DNA from: Helichrysum umbraculigerum
Lineage: Eukaryota; Streptophyta; Magnoliopsida; Asterales; Asteraceae
Length of the DNA: 64,000 nt
Direction: 5' to 3'
Assembly (NCBI GenBank): GCA_949592205.1
Contig: CATIUR010000001.1
Location: forward strand, 65,304,559 to 65,368,558
The translations under genes were made by a program, and so were the position numbers. The notes beneath the pieces were generated by a model that was not told where the DNA came from, ran no database searches, and saw only the letters and a list, made by a program, of their open reading frames with translations. Positions 44,090-55,428 of this stretch are shown piece by piece. Every line of letters begins with the position of its first letter. Within the stretch, counting starts at the first letter, position 1.

Positions 44090-44353
44090 TGATAGTGGTT
44101 GGTTATATGTGAGTTGGTTTTGTTGTGGGTACCTAGGTTGGTAGGTGGGTTGGAAAGGTGGTTGGTTTCTAGGCGGGTATTGGGTGTTTCTAGTCCTAGG
44201 GGGAGAGGTTTGAGCGAAACGTGACTGATTTTGAGGGCGAGCTGGAAATTGAGCATAGTAAACCGTTCCGTCAGCGGGATCCTCGTACTCAACCTGATAA
44301 GCAGCAGTTGGAAGGTTGGCACAGTTCTGGCATTCCTGAACTTGATGGACGTG

Positions 44354-45127
44354 CTAGGATGGTTTCTTCATTTCGCCGATCTGTTTTGTCAGGGTTTCGA
44401 TCTTCTCCGTCAGAGATTTGATAGCTTCAGCCTGGAACGGGTTTGGAGTGGCAAGTGGTGCCGATGATGAGGAATGCTCACCAGAGTTCCAATCGTGATG
44501 GTGCATCGTCATATTTTCGATCAGGTTCCATGCCTCTTCACTAGTTAACTGCATGAAGTTTCCTTGAGCAGCAGCGTCGAGGGTGATGCGATGGTTTGGA
44601 GCAAGACCGTTGTAAAACGTGCACAGCTGGCTGGTTTTCTCTATCAAATGGTTAGGACATTTGTTTAGGAGATTCTTATATCTCTCCCATGCCGTATAGA
44701 TAGATTCATCATGAGCTTGGTGGAAGTTCATGATGTCATTTTTGCATTTGGTTTGTTTGGCCGGAGGAAAGTACTTAGTTAGAAACTTATTACCCATCTC
44801 CGTCCAAGAGGAGATAGAGCCGGTCTCTAATCCCTCAAACCAAGTTAAGGCATGGTGAGTAAGCGAATAGGGGAATAGGTATAGGCGAACTATGTCCTGC
44901 TCAACCCCATTCTGCTTGTAAGAGTTGGTGGTTTGAATAAATCGGTTTATGTGGGCGTTGGGGTCTTCATTGGGCAAACCATGGAATTGACAGAATTCCT
45001 TGATTAGCTGAATGATGTGGTGTCTAAGTTCGAAAGATGCGCCGTCGATAACTGGATAGTTGATGGGTCCCCCTCGTCCTTCGATTGACGGTTTGGTGCT
45101 GTCGGCGAGAGTGACACGTGCAGCCAT
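44354..45127 (-). CDS. gag: E4 gag (Athila-type capsid)
   Basis: 257 residues. WFEGLETGSISSWTEMGNKF, then KYFPPAKQTK, ESIYTAWERY, FYNGLAPNHR and SEEAWNLIENM are the conserved capsid core of Athila-type gag (UBN2/retrotrans_gag-like). Translation starts about 220 bp after the primer-binding site. The ORF ends at a TAG (44354-44356) after a short coiled coil (EKIETLTKQIGEMKKPS). Beyond it the same frame stays open into the protease ORF and includes a Cys pair (CQNC). In a working element gag and protease would be one product, so this is either a nonsense change in a very young copy or a programmed readthrough site. Confidence 0.85.
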   Translation of the reverse strand: MAARVTLADSTKPSIEGRGGPINYPVIDGASFELRHHIIQLIKEFCQFHGLPNEDPNAHINRFIQTTNSYKQNGVEQDIVRLYLFPYSLTHHALTWFEGLETGSISSWTEMGNKFLTKYFPPAKQTKCKNDIMNFHQAHDESIYTAWERYKNLLNKCPNHLIEKTSQLCTFYNGLAPNHRITLDAAAQGNFMQLTSEEAWNLIENMTMHHHDWNSGEHSSSSAPLATPNPFQAEAIKSLTEKIETLTKQIGEMKKPS

Positions 45128-45351
45128 CGGTTGTCGAGTGCGTAATTCTTTGCGAGCAGTTCGGATAATCGACTCAGGATCGGGTATGAAAATGAGCGGT
45201 TCAGATCCGGATGATCTGGTCGAATATCGTTGTGTGTTGTGGTGAGGAATTTTCGTCTGGAATAAGTAAAACTAAAAAAAGTAAAACTAAACTACGGATA
45301 GTTACTAGAAAGAAAAATTCGTCTAGAACGTCTTTGGATCTTACAACTGGT

Positions 45352-45369
45352 TCCCCGGCAGCGGCGCCA
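45352..45369 (-). other. Primer-binding site, tRNA-Asp (E4)
   Basis: Minus strand TGGCGCCGCTGCCGGGGA, eight bases from the 5' LTR. It matches the complement of the 3' end of plant tRNA-Asp with one difference; Asp-tRNA priming is typical of Athila elements. Confidence 0.85.
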
Positions 45370-45621
45370 AAAAAAACTGATGCGCGCCGAGAGGTCGGTT
45401 GCGATTTGACTCGCGTCGTTGCGGGCCTTCCTCCTGGCGCGGCGATCAGTGGGTTTTAAAATTTGTAAATGCGGGGCCTAAGTATACTTAAAACTATGGG
45501 AGTACAGTAGTAAGTATGACCTAGGGTCGTTCTGTAAACCAGAAGTATTGTGAAACGTTAACGTTGAAGACGATTTATCTAACTAGTAATGGTTTTAACA
45601 GATTTTTGGGGTTTTGGTTTT

Positions 45622-45672
<51 letters not shown>

Positions 45673-47211
45673 CTTAGGCAGAAAATTTAAATAAAGCAAG
45701 ATAAAATTTCGGTAGTTAGCAGATAATCTAGAGGAGGTGTTTGCTATGACTTCATTAGTTTTCTTAATTGGGATGATGGATTGTAATATGATCTCAAAAG
45801 TTTATATTCCATTCATTTCAAGTATTAGTGGAGTAAGCACTAGTTCCCTACTGATAGATTTCTCGATCAGTATGTCACTGAGTAACTAGGCTATCGTGAT
45901 TCTGATCGGAGTAGTTTATCCAGCCATACAACACTAACCAATGACGGTATAGTGACCCTTATATGGAAATAAATCCTGGGTGCATGAATAAGGCGACAAA
46001 CCAATCTCGATGTCCGACCTTTCTTAACCCCACAAGGATGCTTTAATCTAAACAAAATATTCACTTTCGAGATTAGATTTAGCGTGCGTTGATCACTTTC
46101 TATCGATGGGTTTGTAAAGTCTAAGTATGATTTAATAAAGTGCACAATAGGTAACAACGGCTATTTTCCGTGGAAATACCAAGTACTTAGCCGATTTGCG
46201 GTACCTACTTTGCTTATAGTTGGAACCCTAGACTTTGTTTAACTAAGTTTGTTTTTGAGTACAATGATTCTCCATCTATGATATAAACCAGCCCTTACTT
46301 TGAAAACCCAATAAATCCCTAATTTGCAAATAGCGTAATATTTGCGTTCAGTTAGAAAACAGTATTTCCACAGGTACGGTGTACTTTTGCGTTCTGAAGG
46401 GAAAGCGATCTTTCCACAGTACCGGTGTACTTTGTGTTCAAGTTAGAAAACGTTGTTCCATAATCACCATGTACTTTGCGTTCGATAGTGAAAACATTAT
46501 TTCCATGATGACGATGTACTTGGTGTTCCGTTTAGAAAACAATGTTTACATTCTTCGCAAATCAGACCATGTTTTAGACACAGATAACTAATCACCTTGG
46601 ATAGGGTTCGCGACGTCCTATCATTAAGGCCGTAGCCACGTTTACTGGTTGAAAGGCGTTAAGTTTGATTGAGGTTTAAAATCATAGATAGAAAGTGGAC
46701 CAACACACTAATTAATCATTAATCTACAACGGATTGTGCCCACGACTTTCATAGCTTCCACGTTCCGTACTACACACATTAGTGATGTTTCCGGTGCTAT
46801 ACAAATGAAAGCCGTATAACGTTACCTCCGTTGTTTTCATAATGACATCATCCCAATTAATACGACTAATTACATCATAGCAAACACGCAATAATACTAC
46901 TCGCTAATCATGGCAAACAATCCTAAATCTAGCATGACAACAGTGATAACAATCATCATAACGAAATAGATAAAGGATAGAATTAACCAGAGTAACAGCG
47001 TAGCTGAATATAACGTGAATGAATACAAGCGGAACTCCGAGTATCCTCCAAGCAATATTACAATATTACCCCCTATTCGTCAGGTCAGAGCCGTGACTAA
47101 CTAGCCGCTAACTACGAAAACTGAAAATATAAACCTAACCTAGAGAGAGAGTAGTGAGAGAGAGTTGAGAATGTGAATGTTTTTATGTTGAAATGAGGTG
47201 ATTTGATCCCA

Positions 47212-47219
47212 TATTTATA
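47212..47219 (-). promoter_or_regulatory. TATA box of the E4 5' LTR
   Basis: TATAAATA on the minus strand, followed by TGGGATC. The CCGTATACGG array lies immediately upstream, the same layout as at 8806-8956. It is the likely promoter of E4. Confidence 0.6.
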
Positions 47220-47223
47220 CTAG

Positions 47224-47534
47224 TCGCTCAGCCGTATCGTCCAGCCGTATTTGCACCTTCAAATGTCCAGCCGTATCGCTCAACCGTATCAAAATTTGAT
47301 CTTGTACGAGGGAGGAGGACGATACGAGGGGACCTCCCGTATTTCGGGTGGAAATGGCACGATACGGGCGAACACGGATCAGATACGGGAGAACGAGGCC
47401 GTATACGGGAGGACACAGGCCGTATACGGCTGGTCCAGGCCGTATACGCCCTTGCCAGGCCGTATATGGTCATGTCCAGGCCGTATACGGCTGTGCTTGC
47501 CCGTATACGGCTTGGTTTGCCCGTATTGGTCTTC
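47224..47534. repeat. CCGTATACGG palindrome array, E4 5' LTR
   Basis: Same array as at 38160-38470, unchanged by eye, immediately upstream of the promoter in the transcribed direction. Confidence 0.92.
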
Positions 47535-48056
47535 TCCGGTTGCCTTGTTTCTTCGTTTGGCCGTAACTTTTGACTCGGGTGTCCGTTTTCAGCGTTCTTT
47601 ATATCCACGCGATCGTATTTTCCTAAGGAAGAAAATGACATAAGTTAGAGGTCATAATTCCAAGCGGATCTTAAAAAGTGCTAAAAAGCGTGAACGAGAA
47701 TGCTTATGATTGTTTATGCTCCATCTTATTCGTTTTTAGGCCTTTTTGGTTGATTCTTGAAGCGTCATCTATATTTTAGCCTTCATTATGAAATTTAGTA
47801 TAAAATGTATATTTCAAATGTTTTTCATCCATAATTGGGCTAAAAAGGTGAGATAATGGCACACAAAAACCTGACTTTTTACGTGTCATCACTCTGACCT
47901 CGAGAGAAACGGGACTTAAAAACATGTCTATGTTAGACACTCAATAGGTTATTATGTGATATACGTATATATACATAAATAGACCTCACTTACAATCTTA
48001 GGCTATATTATATTATATGAATATAGACCTCATTCTTTCTAACACTCTGTCTCAGA

Positions 48057-48510
48057 ATGGCAAACACACCACCCAACTCATCTCGTTCCCATTCGTACGA
48101 ATCACAAGGTTCAAGGGTAGCTAGGAGGAACCCCAGGTTGCCTCGAGCGGGCCCATACCCCAATCAATTCACACTAACGGATTTGTCCGCTAGGCTACAC
48201 CGTCACGAGCAACAACTACGTGACATGGACATCGAGTTGCAAGAGACCCGAGAAAACTGGACACTCACCCTAATGGGACAAGTTGCTCAGGTCTCTGAAG
48301 ACCATGAAAACACTATCAACAACCATGGAGATCGTTCACAATCAAGTGACTGACAATCACAACGAAATCACTGTTCTGCGATCAAGGTTGACTCAATGTG
48401 AGACACGCCTGAGGGAAACCGAGGAGGCACTCGGAATGGTTAGCCGACTTGCAGAGCCCGTTGACCGTCTCACTGCCTTAATGCCACAACTCAATCTTCG
48501 TCAGAATTAG
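48057..48510 (+). pseudogene. ORF0 remnant of E3, frameshifted
   Basis: N-terminal part MANTPPNSSRSHS with RLPRAGPYP matches ORF0 of E1 and E2. The frame breaks near 48325; the remaining coiled-coil part (TVLRSRLTQCETRLRETEEA) continues in another frame to 48510. It is more diverged than the E1/E2 pair yet keeps the same plan, so the protein predates the split of these families. Confidence 0.8.
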
Positions 48511-48811
48511 CTTAGGCTGAATCTGCACTTTATAACGCTTTCATAGGACTAATGTAAATTGACCGGATGAAACAATTCCCGGAACTTTTGGTACAATATC
48601 TAAGTCTGTAACTTTTGAATTCAACAAACTCGAAATTGTCTGTAATCGTTTAACAACGTAATATCAATTGACAATTTCGTTCAATTTAAATCTATATTAT
48701 AGAACTCTTATACTTGTGATGTATATATTGTCGCTTTAATACATACATCTACCACAATTATCATTCTGGTACAATTTCTTACGTACCTATTGTTTCTTTT
48801 CTTGAAGAACC

Positions 48812-51776
48812 ATGCCGCCGAAGAAAAAGAGTTACAGTGAAGCCGAACTCGCTGCTGCCGTTAATCGGGCCGTAGCCGACGCCTTGGCCGCTCGGGATCC
48901 AATCCGAACGTCCGAGGAAACAGCCGATACCACCGCCACCACTCATGCTGTCAAGCCTTGTTCCTACAAGGACTTTCTCAGCTGTAAACCCCTATATTTC
49001 AAGGGCACGGAAGGTGCCATTGGCTTGATCCGTTGGATTGAGCGTATGGAATCTGTCTTCAGTCTCTGCGACTGCACTGAGAATAACAAGGTCAAATTCG
49101 CTGCTTACACCTTTCAGGAAGGTGCACTCACGTGGTGGAAAACCCACGCAAACTCTGTAGGCCTAGAGGTTGCAAATCGGCTTCCTTGGGCCGAACTGAA
49201 GAAGAAGCTGACAGAAAAATACTGTCCTGAAGAAGAGCTGCACAGGCTGGAGGAGGAATTCTGGCACCTAACGGTGCAGGGAAATGATGTTGCTGATTAT
49301 ACCACAAAATTTCAGCAGTTTGCTTTACTATGCCCAAGCTTGGTTGAACCGGAAAGTAAGGGCATTAAGAGATACATTCGCGGACTCCCTGAGAACATCC
49401 AAGGAAATGTCGCCTCATCCAAACCAACCACCACTGAAAGTGCCATTCGTATAGCTCACGAACTCATGGCCCTAGTTGTCAGCCGTGGGACTTCCAACAC
49501 TTCATCCTCTAACAACAAAAAGCGCAAATCCACTGAACACCACCACAACTCAAACAAGAAAAACAACGCCATTCAAGTCTACACCACCAACTCTGAAACC
49601 AACCGCAGCTACACTGGGGACAGGCCTTATTGTCCCAAGTGTAACTATCATCACTTTGGTCAGTGCAATACCACTTGCAACAACTGCAGGAGGTACGGAC
49701 ATTGAACTAAGGATTGCCGAGCCCCCAGATCCAACAACAACTCCTCGGACAAAAATGCCCGACCACCTAAGTCCTGCTATGAATGTGGAAATCCAGGACA
49801 CTTAAGGGCAACAACAACAACAACAACAACAGCCGCAACAACAACAACGTCAAAAGTAGCGCCTTCGTGATCAACTCAGGGGACGCCCGTCAGGACCCGA
49901 ATGTGGTCACGGGTATGTTCTTCCTCAACAATTTAACTGCTTCTATTCTGTTTGATACTGGTGCCGATAGAAGTTTTATTTCCGATGAATTTTGCCCTCT
50001 ACTTGACATTACACCTGTTGCTTTAGACGTTAAGTACACCGTAGAGCTAGCAAATGGCAAATTGATAGAAACCAATAGTGTGATACCTAATTGCACTTTA
50101 AATCTAGCCGACGAAATCTTCTCTATAGATCTTATGCCAATCAAGATAGGAAGTTTCGATGTCATCATGGGCATGGACTGGTTATCCAAACATCGCGCCG
50201 AAATCATTTGCTATGACAAAATTGTTCGCATACCTCTCGCCGTCGGTAGAACCTTGGTCATACAGGGGGAGACCGGTGGGACAAGGCTTAACCTCATATC
50301 TTGCCTAAAAACCTGAAAATTTCTGAGAAAGGGTTATCCAGCAATCCTCGCGCACATCATGGAGAAAAAGTCGAAGGAGAAGCGACTTGAGGATGTTCCA
50401 ATTGTTCGAGACTTTCCTGAAGTCTTTCCCGAAGAACTGCCTGGTCTACCACCACCAAGACGGGTTGAGTTCTCAATCGATCTTGTACCAGGTGCTGCGC
50501 CTGTGGCCCGAGCACCATACCGTTTAGCTCCATCCGAACTTCAGGAGTTGTCCACCCAATTACAAGAACTCCTGGAACGAGGATTTATCAGGCCGAGTTC
50601 TTCACCTTGGGGAGCTCCGGTCCTATTTGTTAAGAAGAAAGACGGTTCTTTTCGAATGTGTATCGACTACTGAGAGTTGAACAAGTTAACTGTCAAGAAT
50701 CGGTATCCACTTCCTCGAATCGATGATTTGTTCGACCAACTTCAAGGATCGAGTTGTTATTCAAAGATTGATCTCCGGTCCGGTTATCACCAATTGCGTG
50801 TTCGCGATGCTGACATTCCAAAAACCGCTTTCCGAACCCGCTATGGGCATTACGAATTCCAAGTGATGCCATTCGGCCTAACCAACGCACCGGCGGTATT
50901 CATGGACCTTAGAAATCGGGTGAGTAAACCTTACCTTGACAAGTTTGTCATTGTCTTTATCGATGACATACTCATTTATTCGCGCAACGAACAAGAACAC
51001 GCGCAACATCTCAAAACCTTCCTTGAACTACTTAAACACGAGGAGCTCTATGCAAAATTATCTAAGTGTGAGTTCTGGATTCAAACGGTCCAATTTCTTG
51101 GTCACGTGATTGACAGTCAGGGGATTCACGTTGACCCATCAAAAATCGAGGCTATTAAAGACTGGCAAGCACCCACCACTGCAACCGAAGTACGCCAATT
51201 TTTGGGTCTTGCCGGGTATTACCGACGATTCATTGAAAATTTCTCCAAAATAGCCTTACCACTCACGACTCTGACCCAGAAGGACAAAAAGTTTGACTGG
51301 ACTGGTAAACAAGAGTCGGCATTCCAACTCTTAAAGCAAAAGCTTTGCAGTGCTCCTATTCTATCATTACCCGAAGGCACCGACGACTTCGTGGTATACT
51401 GCGATGCTTCCCATCAAGGTCTCGGTTGTGTGCTTATGCAACGAGACAAAGTCATAGCTTATGCTTCACGACAGCTCAAGATTCATGAAAAGAATTACAC
51501 CACCCACGACCTCGAGTTAGGAGCCGTCGTTTTCGACCTCAAAATTTGGAGGCATTACCTCTATGGCACTAGGTGCACAATTTTCACAGACCACAAAAGT
51601 CTCCAACATATATTCGACCAGAAGGATCTCAATATGAGGCAACGTCGATGGGTCGAGTTGCTTACTGATTATGACTGCGAACTCAAATATCATCCAGGCA
51701 AAGCAAATGTTGTTGCCGATGCCCTCAATCGAAAAGAGCGAGTGAAACCACTTCGGGTCCGAGCCCTCAGTATGAC
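48812..51776 (+). pseudogene. gag-pol: gag-pol remnant of E3, 5' part
   Basis: Gag from the ATG at 48812 (MPPKKKSYSEAEL) is open to a stop at 49703-49705 inside the first zinc knuckle (after NCRRYGH). A deletion near 49808 removes the end of the second knuckle. Protease (DTGADRSF) follows, then stops at 50314-50316 and 50671-50673, both CGA-to-TGA changes relative to E1/E2. The RT and RNase H frame is open from 50677 to the E2 insertion after 51776, with substitutions such as ALNRKE for ALSRKE. Non-functional. Confidence 0.92.
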
Positions 51777-54325
51777 TGTAACACCCGCCAAATTAGGACT
51801 AGTATTTAGTGCCTAATCAGATGTTAATACATGTAATTAGTTCTTTGTTAGGCTAATTAATGTATCGAATTATATATATATTGTTGAATATATACGAAAA
51901 TGCGATTTGGTTAAATCGTACGCAATTTAAATCGAATGTATTTCGATTCAATTTTATACGGACGTTGGTGACCAATTTTATCAAATAACGTTGTTATATC
52001 AAAAATATTATTTTGATAATATTTCGTATTCATTCGTATCATACAAACCGAACTTACACAATTTGAAATATTACGACACGCAAACTAAATAAACAAACTT
52101 ATATTTTATAATTCAAATATAAAATTATTTGTAAAATATTTAAATGAAATATTGCGTAATAATTTACATTTTAAAACATACCATTTAATACATAAAATTA
52201 TTATTTAACGTTTAAACGACGGAGCGAACGAACACCGCACGGAGCGGAAACGCGGGGCGAAAAATGGGAGGATAACCTCCCATTCCCCACCTTTTCTTTC
52301 TCATTTCATTCCACTCACTCTCTCTCTTCCTCTCTCCTCTCTATTTTCTCTCTAAATCAAACCACCTCCACCATCCATAAAAAATCGACAAATAAACATA
52401 TCAAACGACTTCGGATCTTCAAGATTTTTAGAGATTCACGACCACCACGCAACGATCTATCTTTCTACCTTTCCGAAATTTCATTTCGGCGATTTGTAAG
52501 TTTCCGACACAACTCCGAAAACTCTCGTTTCTAAGTAATAGCACTTGCTAGTTGTTTGTATAACCTTGTAATGTCCAAATATGGGTTGGGTAAAAGTTTT
52601 GGACCGAAAGGAAACCGAAAAACTCGTTTTCGACACATTTTCCGGCCAACAGACCGCTACGTCGCAGTTGGCCCAGAATTTATGCGACGTCAGCTTCAAC
52701 GTCGCAAAACCCCTCGTAACGTCGCATAGTGCGACGTCAGTCACAACGTCGCACGAATCCTCGACGTCGCATATAGCGACGCAGCCTATTACGTCGCATT
52801 GACTTGCGAATGTCGCACATAGCGACGCAGACCTTAACGTCGCCAATTTAACCAACGTCGCATTAGCGACGCAGCACCCTACGTCGCATTAAATTGCGAA
52901 ACGTCGCCTTTAGCGACGTCATGCTCAACGTCGCAATCCTACCTGCGACGTCGCACCCAACGTCGCACAAATCAGAACCTCAAAAACATAGATTTTCACT
53001 AAGTGTCGAGACCCTAAATTTTATCACTCGATTTCACCCAATTTCAAGTCCAGATGCGTTTTTCCTTAAAGCAATATAGTAGAAATAAAAATTTTCCAAG
53101 CTGACCTGGCAGCTCGACCCCAGCCAGGGGCTCTGCCCCTTGGACCCCGCCAGGGGCTGCCGCCCCTTGGACCCCGCTACCAGGGGCGCTGCCCCCGGAC
53201 CCCCGTACTTAGATTCCGTAATGGCTTCTAAAACACAATCAAAACACATTTTTCAAGTAAAACGACACGAAATCAAAATAATAATAGTTGAGATTATTAT
53301 TACAAATCCGTCACCAACGGGCCGTACACTTTTCAAATACTTAAACTTATCAACCAAATAGTGGAAATTTGGACATTATAGTTGAACGAACAACTACAAG
53401 GGTGATCTGTTGAGATACCCAATCATAATTATAACCATCGCGTGTCGTGGACACCCTCAGGTTACAAGTCTTTGGACTTCATACTCGGCTAATCAACTTA
53501 CGTTTGTTTAAACGCACTCAGACTCAGGTGAGTCTCATAGCCCCTCTTTTACTGTTTTACTCAGGGGTGTGATATATTGCTCAACTTTTAACATGTGAAC
53601 GCAAGTACCAACTTTTCATATACTACATGAGTTTTTCGAAACTAATCATTTTAAAGTCCTCCGTCAGCATAGTTGTTAATACGTTGTAGCGTGAATATTA
53701 GTATATGGTACCATATAGGATTGACCCACCTCGTCCGGGTTAGCAAGCACTAACCGGGTAAACGGACGTACTAATATTTGGGAAGACGAATGTTGATTAG
53801 GCATTCGTGGAGGCACCTCGCCCGGAATTCTCTATAGGGGACCCGGCCCTCGAGTTAAGCTCAACTATGTGCTCATGGCTGTATACACGATGACTATCAT
53901 TTAATTGCTGGATGCAATTCATTATTTAATTGCTGGATGCAATTCATTATTTAAATCTTGCGGTTCACACTATATTAACTGATTTCAAACCTGTGAGCTC
54001 ACCAGCTTTTAGCTGACCTTTTAGCATATATCGCAGGTACCAAGCAGTAGGATGTTTCTGCTTTAGGATTTTAGCTCGAGTCAGCATACAGAAGATTGAG
54101 ATTTTCTTGCATTAGTATATTTTGTACAAGTACTTATGTACTGAAATCTCATTTGATTTAAACTCGAGCTATGTAAAGCTTTAAATGTTGTAAACATTTC
54201 TATTATCAATATATTTTGTTAAAACGACACATATAGAGTCGTTTACTATATATCTTTGTGCTTTGTTATTGATTAGTAACACCCAAATCAAGCTTCCGCA
54301 AATCATTAAATTTGGGGGTGTTACA
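51777..54325 (+). repeat. E2 5' LTR
   Basis: Begins TGTAACACCCGCC, ends GGGGGTGTTACA. Same plan as E1 but with the ACGTCGC array (52660-52970), the GC-rich triple repeat at 53097-53210, and only two copies of the ATTGCTGGATGCAATTCATTA tandem (53900-53953). Confidence 0.95.
52660..52970. repeat. ACGTCGC / GCGACGT motif array, E2 5' LTR
   Basis: About twenty-one copies in both orientations (AACGTCGCA, GCGACGTCA, GCGACGCAG). The 3' LTR copy is at 60803-61113 with one C-to-T difference noted. Confidence 0.92.
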
Positions 54326-54328
54326 GAT

Positions 54329-54341
54329 TGGTATCAGAGCC
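54329..54341 (+). other. Primer-binding site, initiator tRNA-Met (E2)
   Basis: TGGTATCAGAGCC three bases after the 5' LTR. Confidence 0.95.
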
Positions 54342-54653
54342 TAAGGTTATAGTGAACTAGGTTGCATTTAGTGGACCTAGACTATGACCATTAGGAGGTA
54401 TTCCTTATTAGGTATAACTGGTTCAGTGATTACATCATTCGAGTTTAATTTAACATAGCCTGATCAACTATGTACAATTAAGCAAAGATGATGTAAGATC
54501 TGAAAGTAGTTATGGCTGAACAGGGTACAATAGAAGACTCTGACCTCGAGAGAACCGAGACTTAAACATGTTTATGCTAGACACTCAATAGGCTATATTA
54601 TATAGGAGCTATATGAATATAGGCCTCAATCTTACTAACGTTTTGTCTCAGAA

Positions 54654-55139
54654 ATGGCAAACACACCATCAAATTCATCTCGCTCTCAATCCGGGTCGCA
54701 GAACCCAAGGGTAGCAATGAGGAACAACAGGTTGCCTCGAGCTGGCCCGTACCCCACTCACTTCACCTTGCCGGCCTTAGCCGCTAGGGTGAACCAACAC
54801 GAGCAGCGATTTCGCACCATGGATGTCGTGTTGCAAGAAACAAACGAAAACTGGAGACTTACATCCCTTGAACGCATCGAACAAGTCTCCGACGACCTGG
54901 AAACCACAAACAAAAACATGGATGTCCTTCGCAACCAAGTAATAGCGATAAGCGTGGAAAATGCCCTCCTGCGTCAAAGGATGGAAGAATGTGAACAGCG
55001 TTCACATGAAGCAGAAGAGTATGCCCGTGGACTAACACAACGACTGGCACTAGCTGAAGATAACGCCCGTCAAGCTAGCAGACTTGCAAACACTGTGGAC
55101 CGTCTTGTCACGATGATGGAACAAATTAATCTACGTTAA
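54654..55139 (+). CDS. ORF0: coiled-coil protein preceding gag-pol (E2)
   Basis: 161 residues, close to the E1 copy throughout: basic N-terminus with RLPRAGPYP, then a continuous charged coiled coil (VNQHEQRFRTMDVVLQET through LANTVDRLVTMMEQINL). It ends two residues earlier than in E1 because CAA became TAA. It is 289 bp before, and in a different frame from, the gag-pol ATG at 55429, so it is a separate cistron. Its open frame in two intact elements, and recognisable coding in a third, argue that it is under selection. No function can be named; possibilities include RNA packaging, Gag assembly partner or host-silencing counter-factor, all speculative. Confidence 0.87.
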   Translation: MANTPSNSSRSQSGSQNPRVAMRNNRLPRAGPYPTHFTLPALAARVNQHEQRFRTMDVVLQETNENWRLTSLERIEQVSDDLETTNKNMDVLRNQVIAISVENALLRQRMEECEQRSHEAEEYARGLTQRLALAEDNARQASRLANTVDRLVTMMEQINLR

Positions 55140-55428
55140 GACTAGTGTAGTCTTTGCCTTGTAATCTATTCTGTAATCTAGTAAATATCAACGCGCTACT
55201 CTAAAATTCGGTCGGATGTAACAATTCCCGATGCCTTTTGTAATAACTCTGTAGGATGTAACCTTTGAACTCATATTAGCTATCAAATATTCCTTGTTGT
55301 TCAACTCATATTAATTGTCATTTTTCCATGTTGACGTCATGTATTACTGCTTTTATACATGTACATCTATAACAAATACAACTTTCCTACGAAATCTCAT
55401 GTATCTTCATTTCTTTTATTGAAGAATC

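Larger units (their letters stand above)
36328..47891 (-). mobile_element. E4: Athila-like non-autonomous element nested in E3
   Basis: LTRs of 2500 bp (36328-38827) and 2514 bp (45378-47891) have ends TGATG...CATCA and differ at about four bases plus poly(T) length. The target duplication CTCTG is exact (36323-36327 and 47892-47896), within the E3 leader. Minus-strand order: 5' LTR (45378-47891), Asp-tRNA primer-binding site (45352-45369), gag ORF, protease-containing ORF, about 2.4 kb without convincing genes, purine tract (38828-38845), 3' LTR. Gag and protease are of Athila type, but reverse transcriptase, RNase H and integrase are absent, so it needs helper enzymes. The near-identical LTRs make it the youngest insertion here. 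Confidence 0.93.
45378..47891 (-). repeat. E4 5' LTR
   Basis: 2514 bp; same content as 36328-38827 with about four substitutions and a longer poly(T) (45624-45669). CCGTATACGG array at 47224-47534. Confidence 0.93.

Noticed and set aside
52660..52970. CRISPR-like array
   Set aside because: Units are 7-9 bp, in both orientations and irregularly spaced, inside plant LTRs; a CRISPR array needs longer same-orientation repeats with even spacers.
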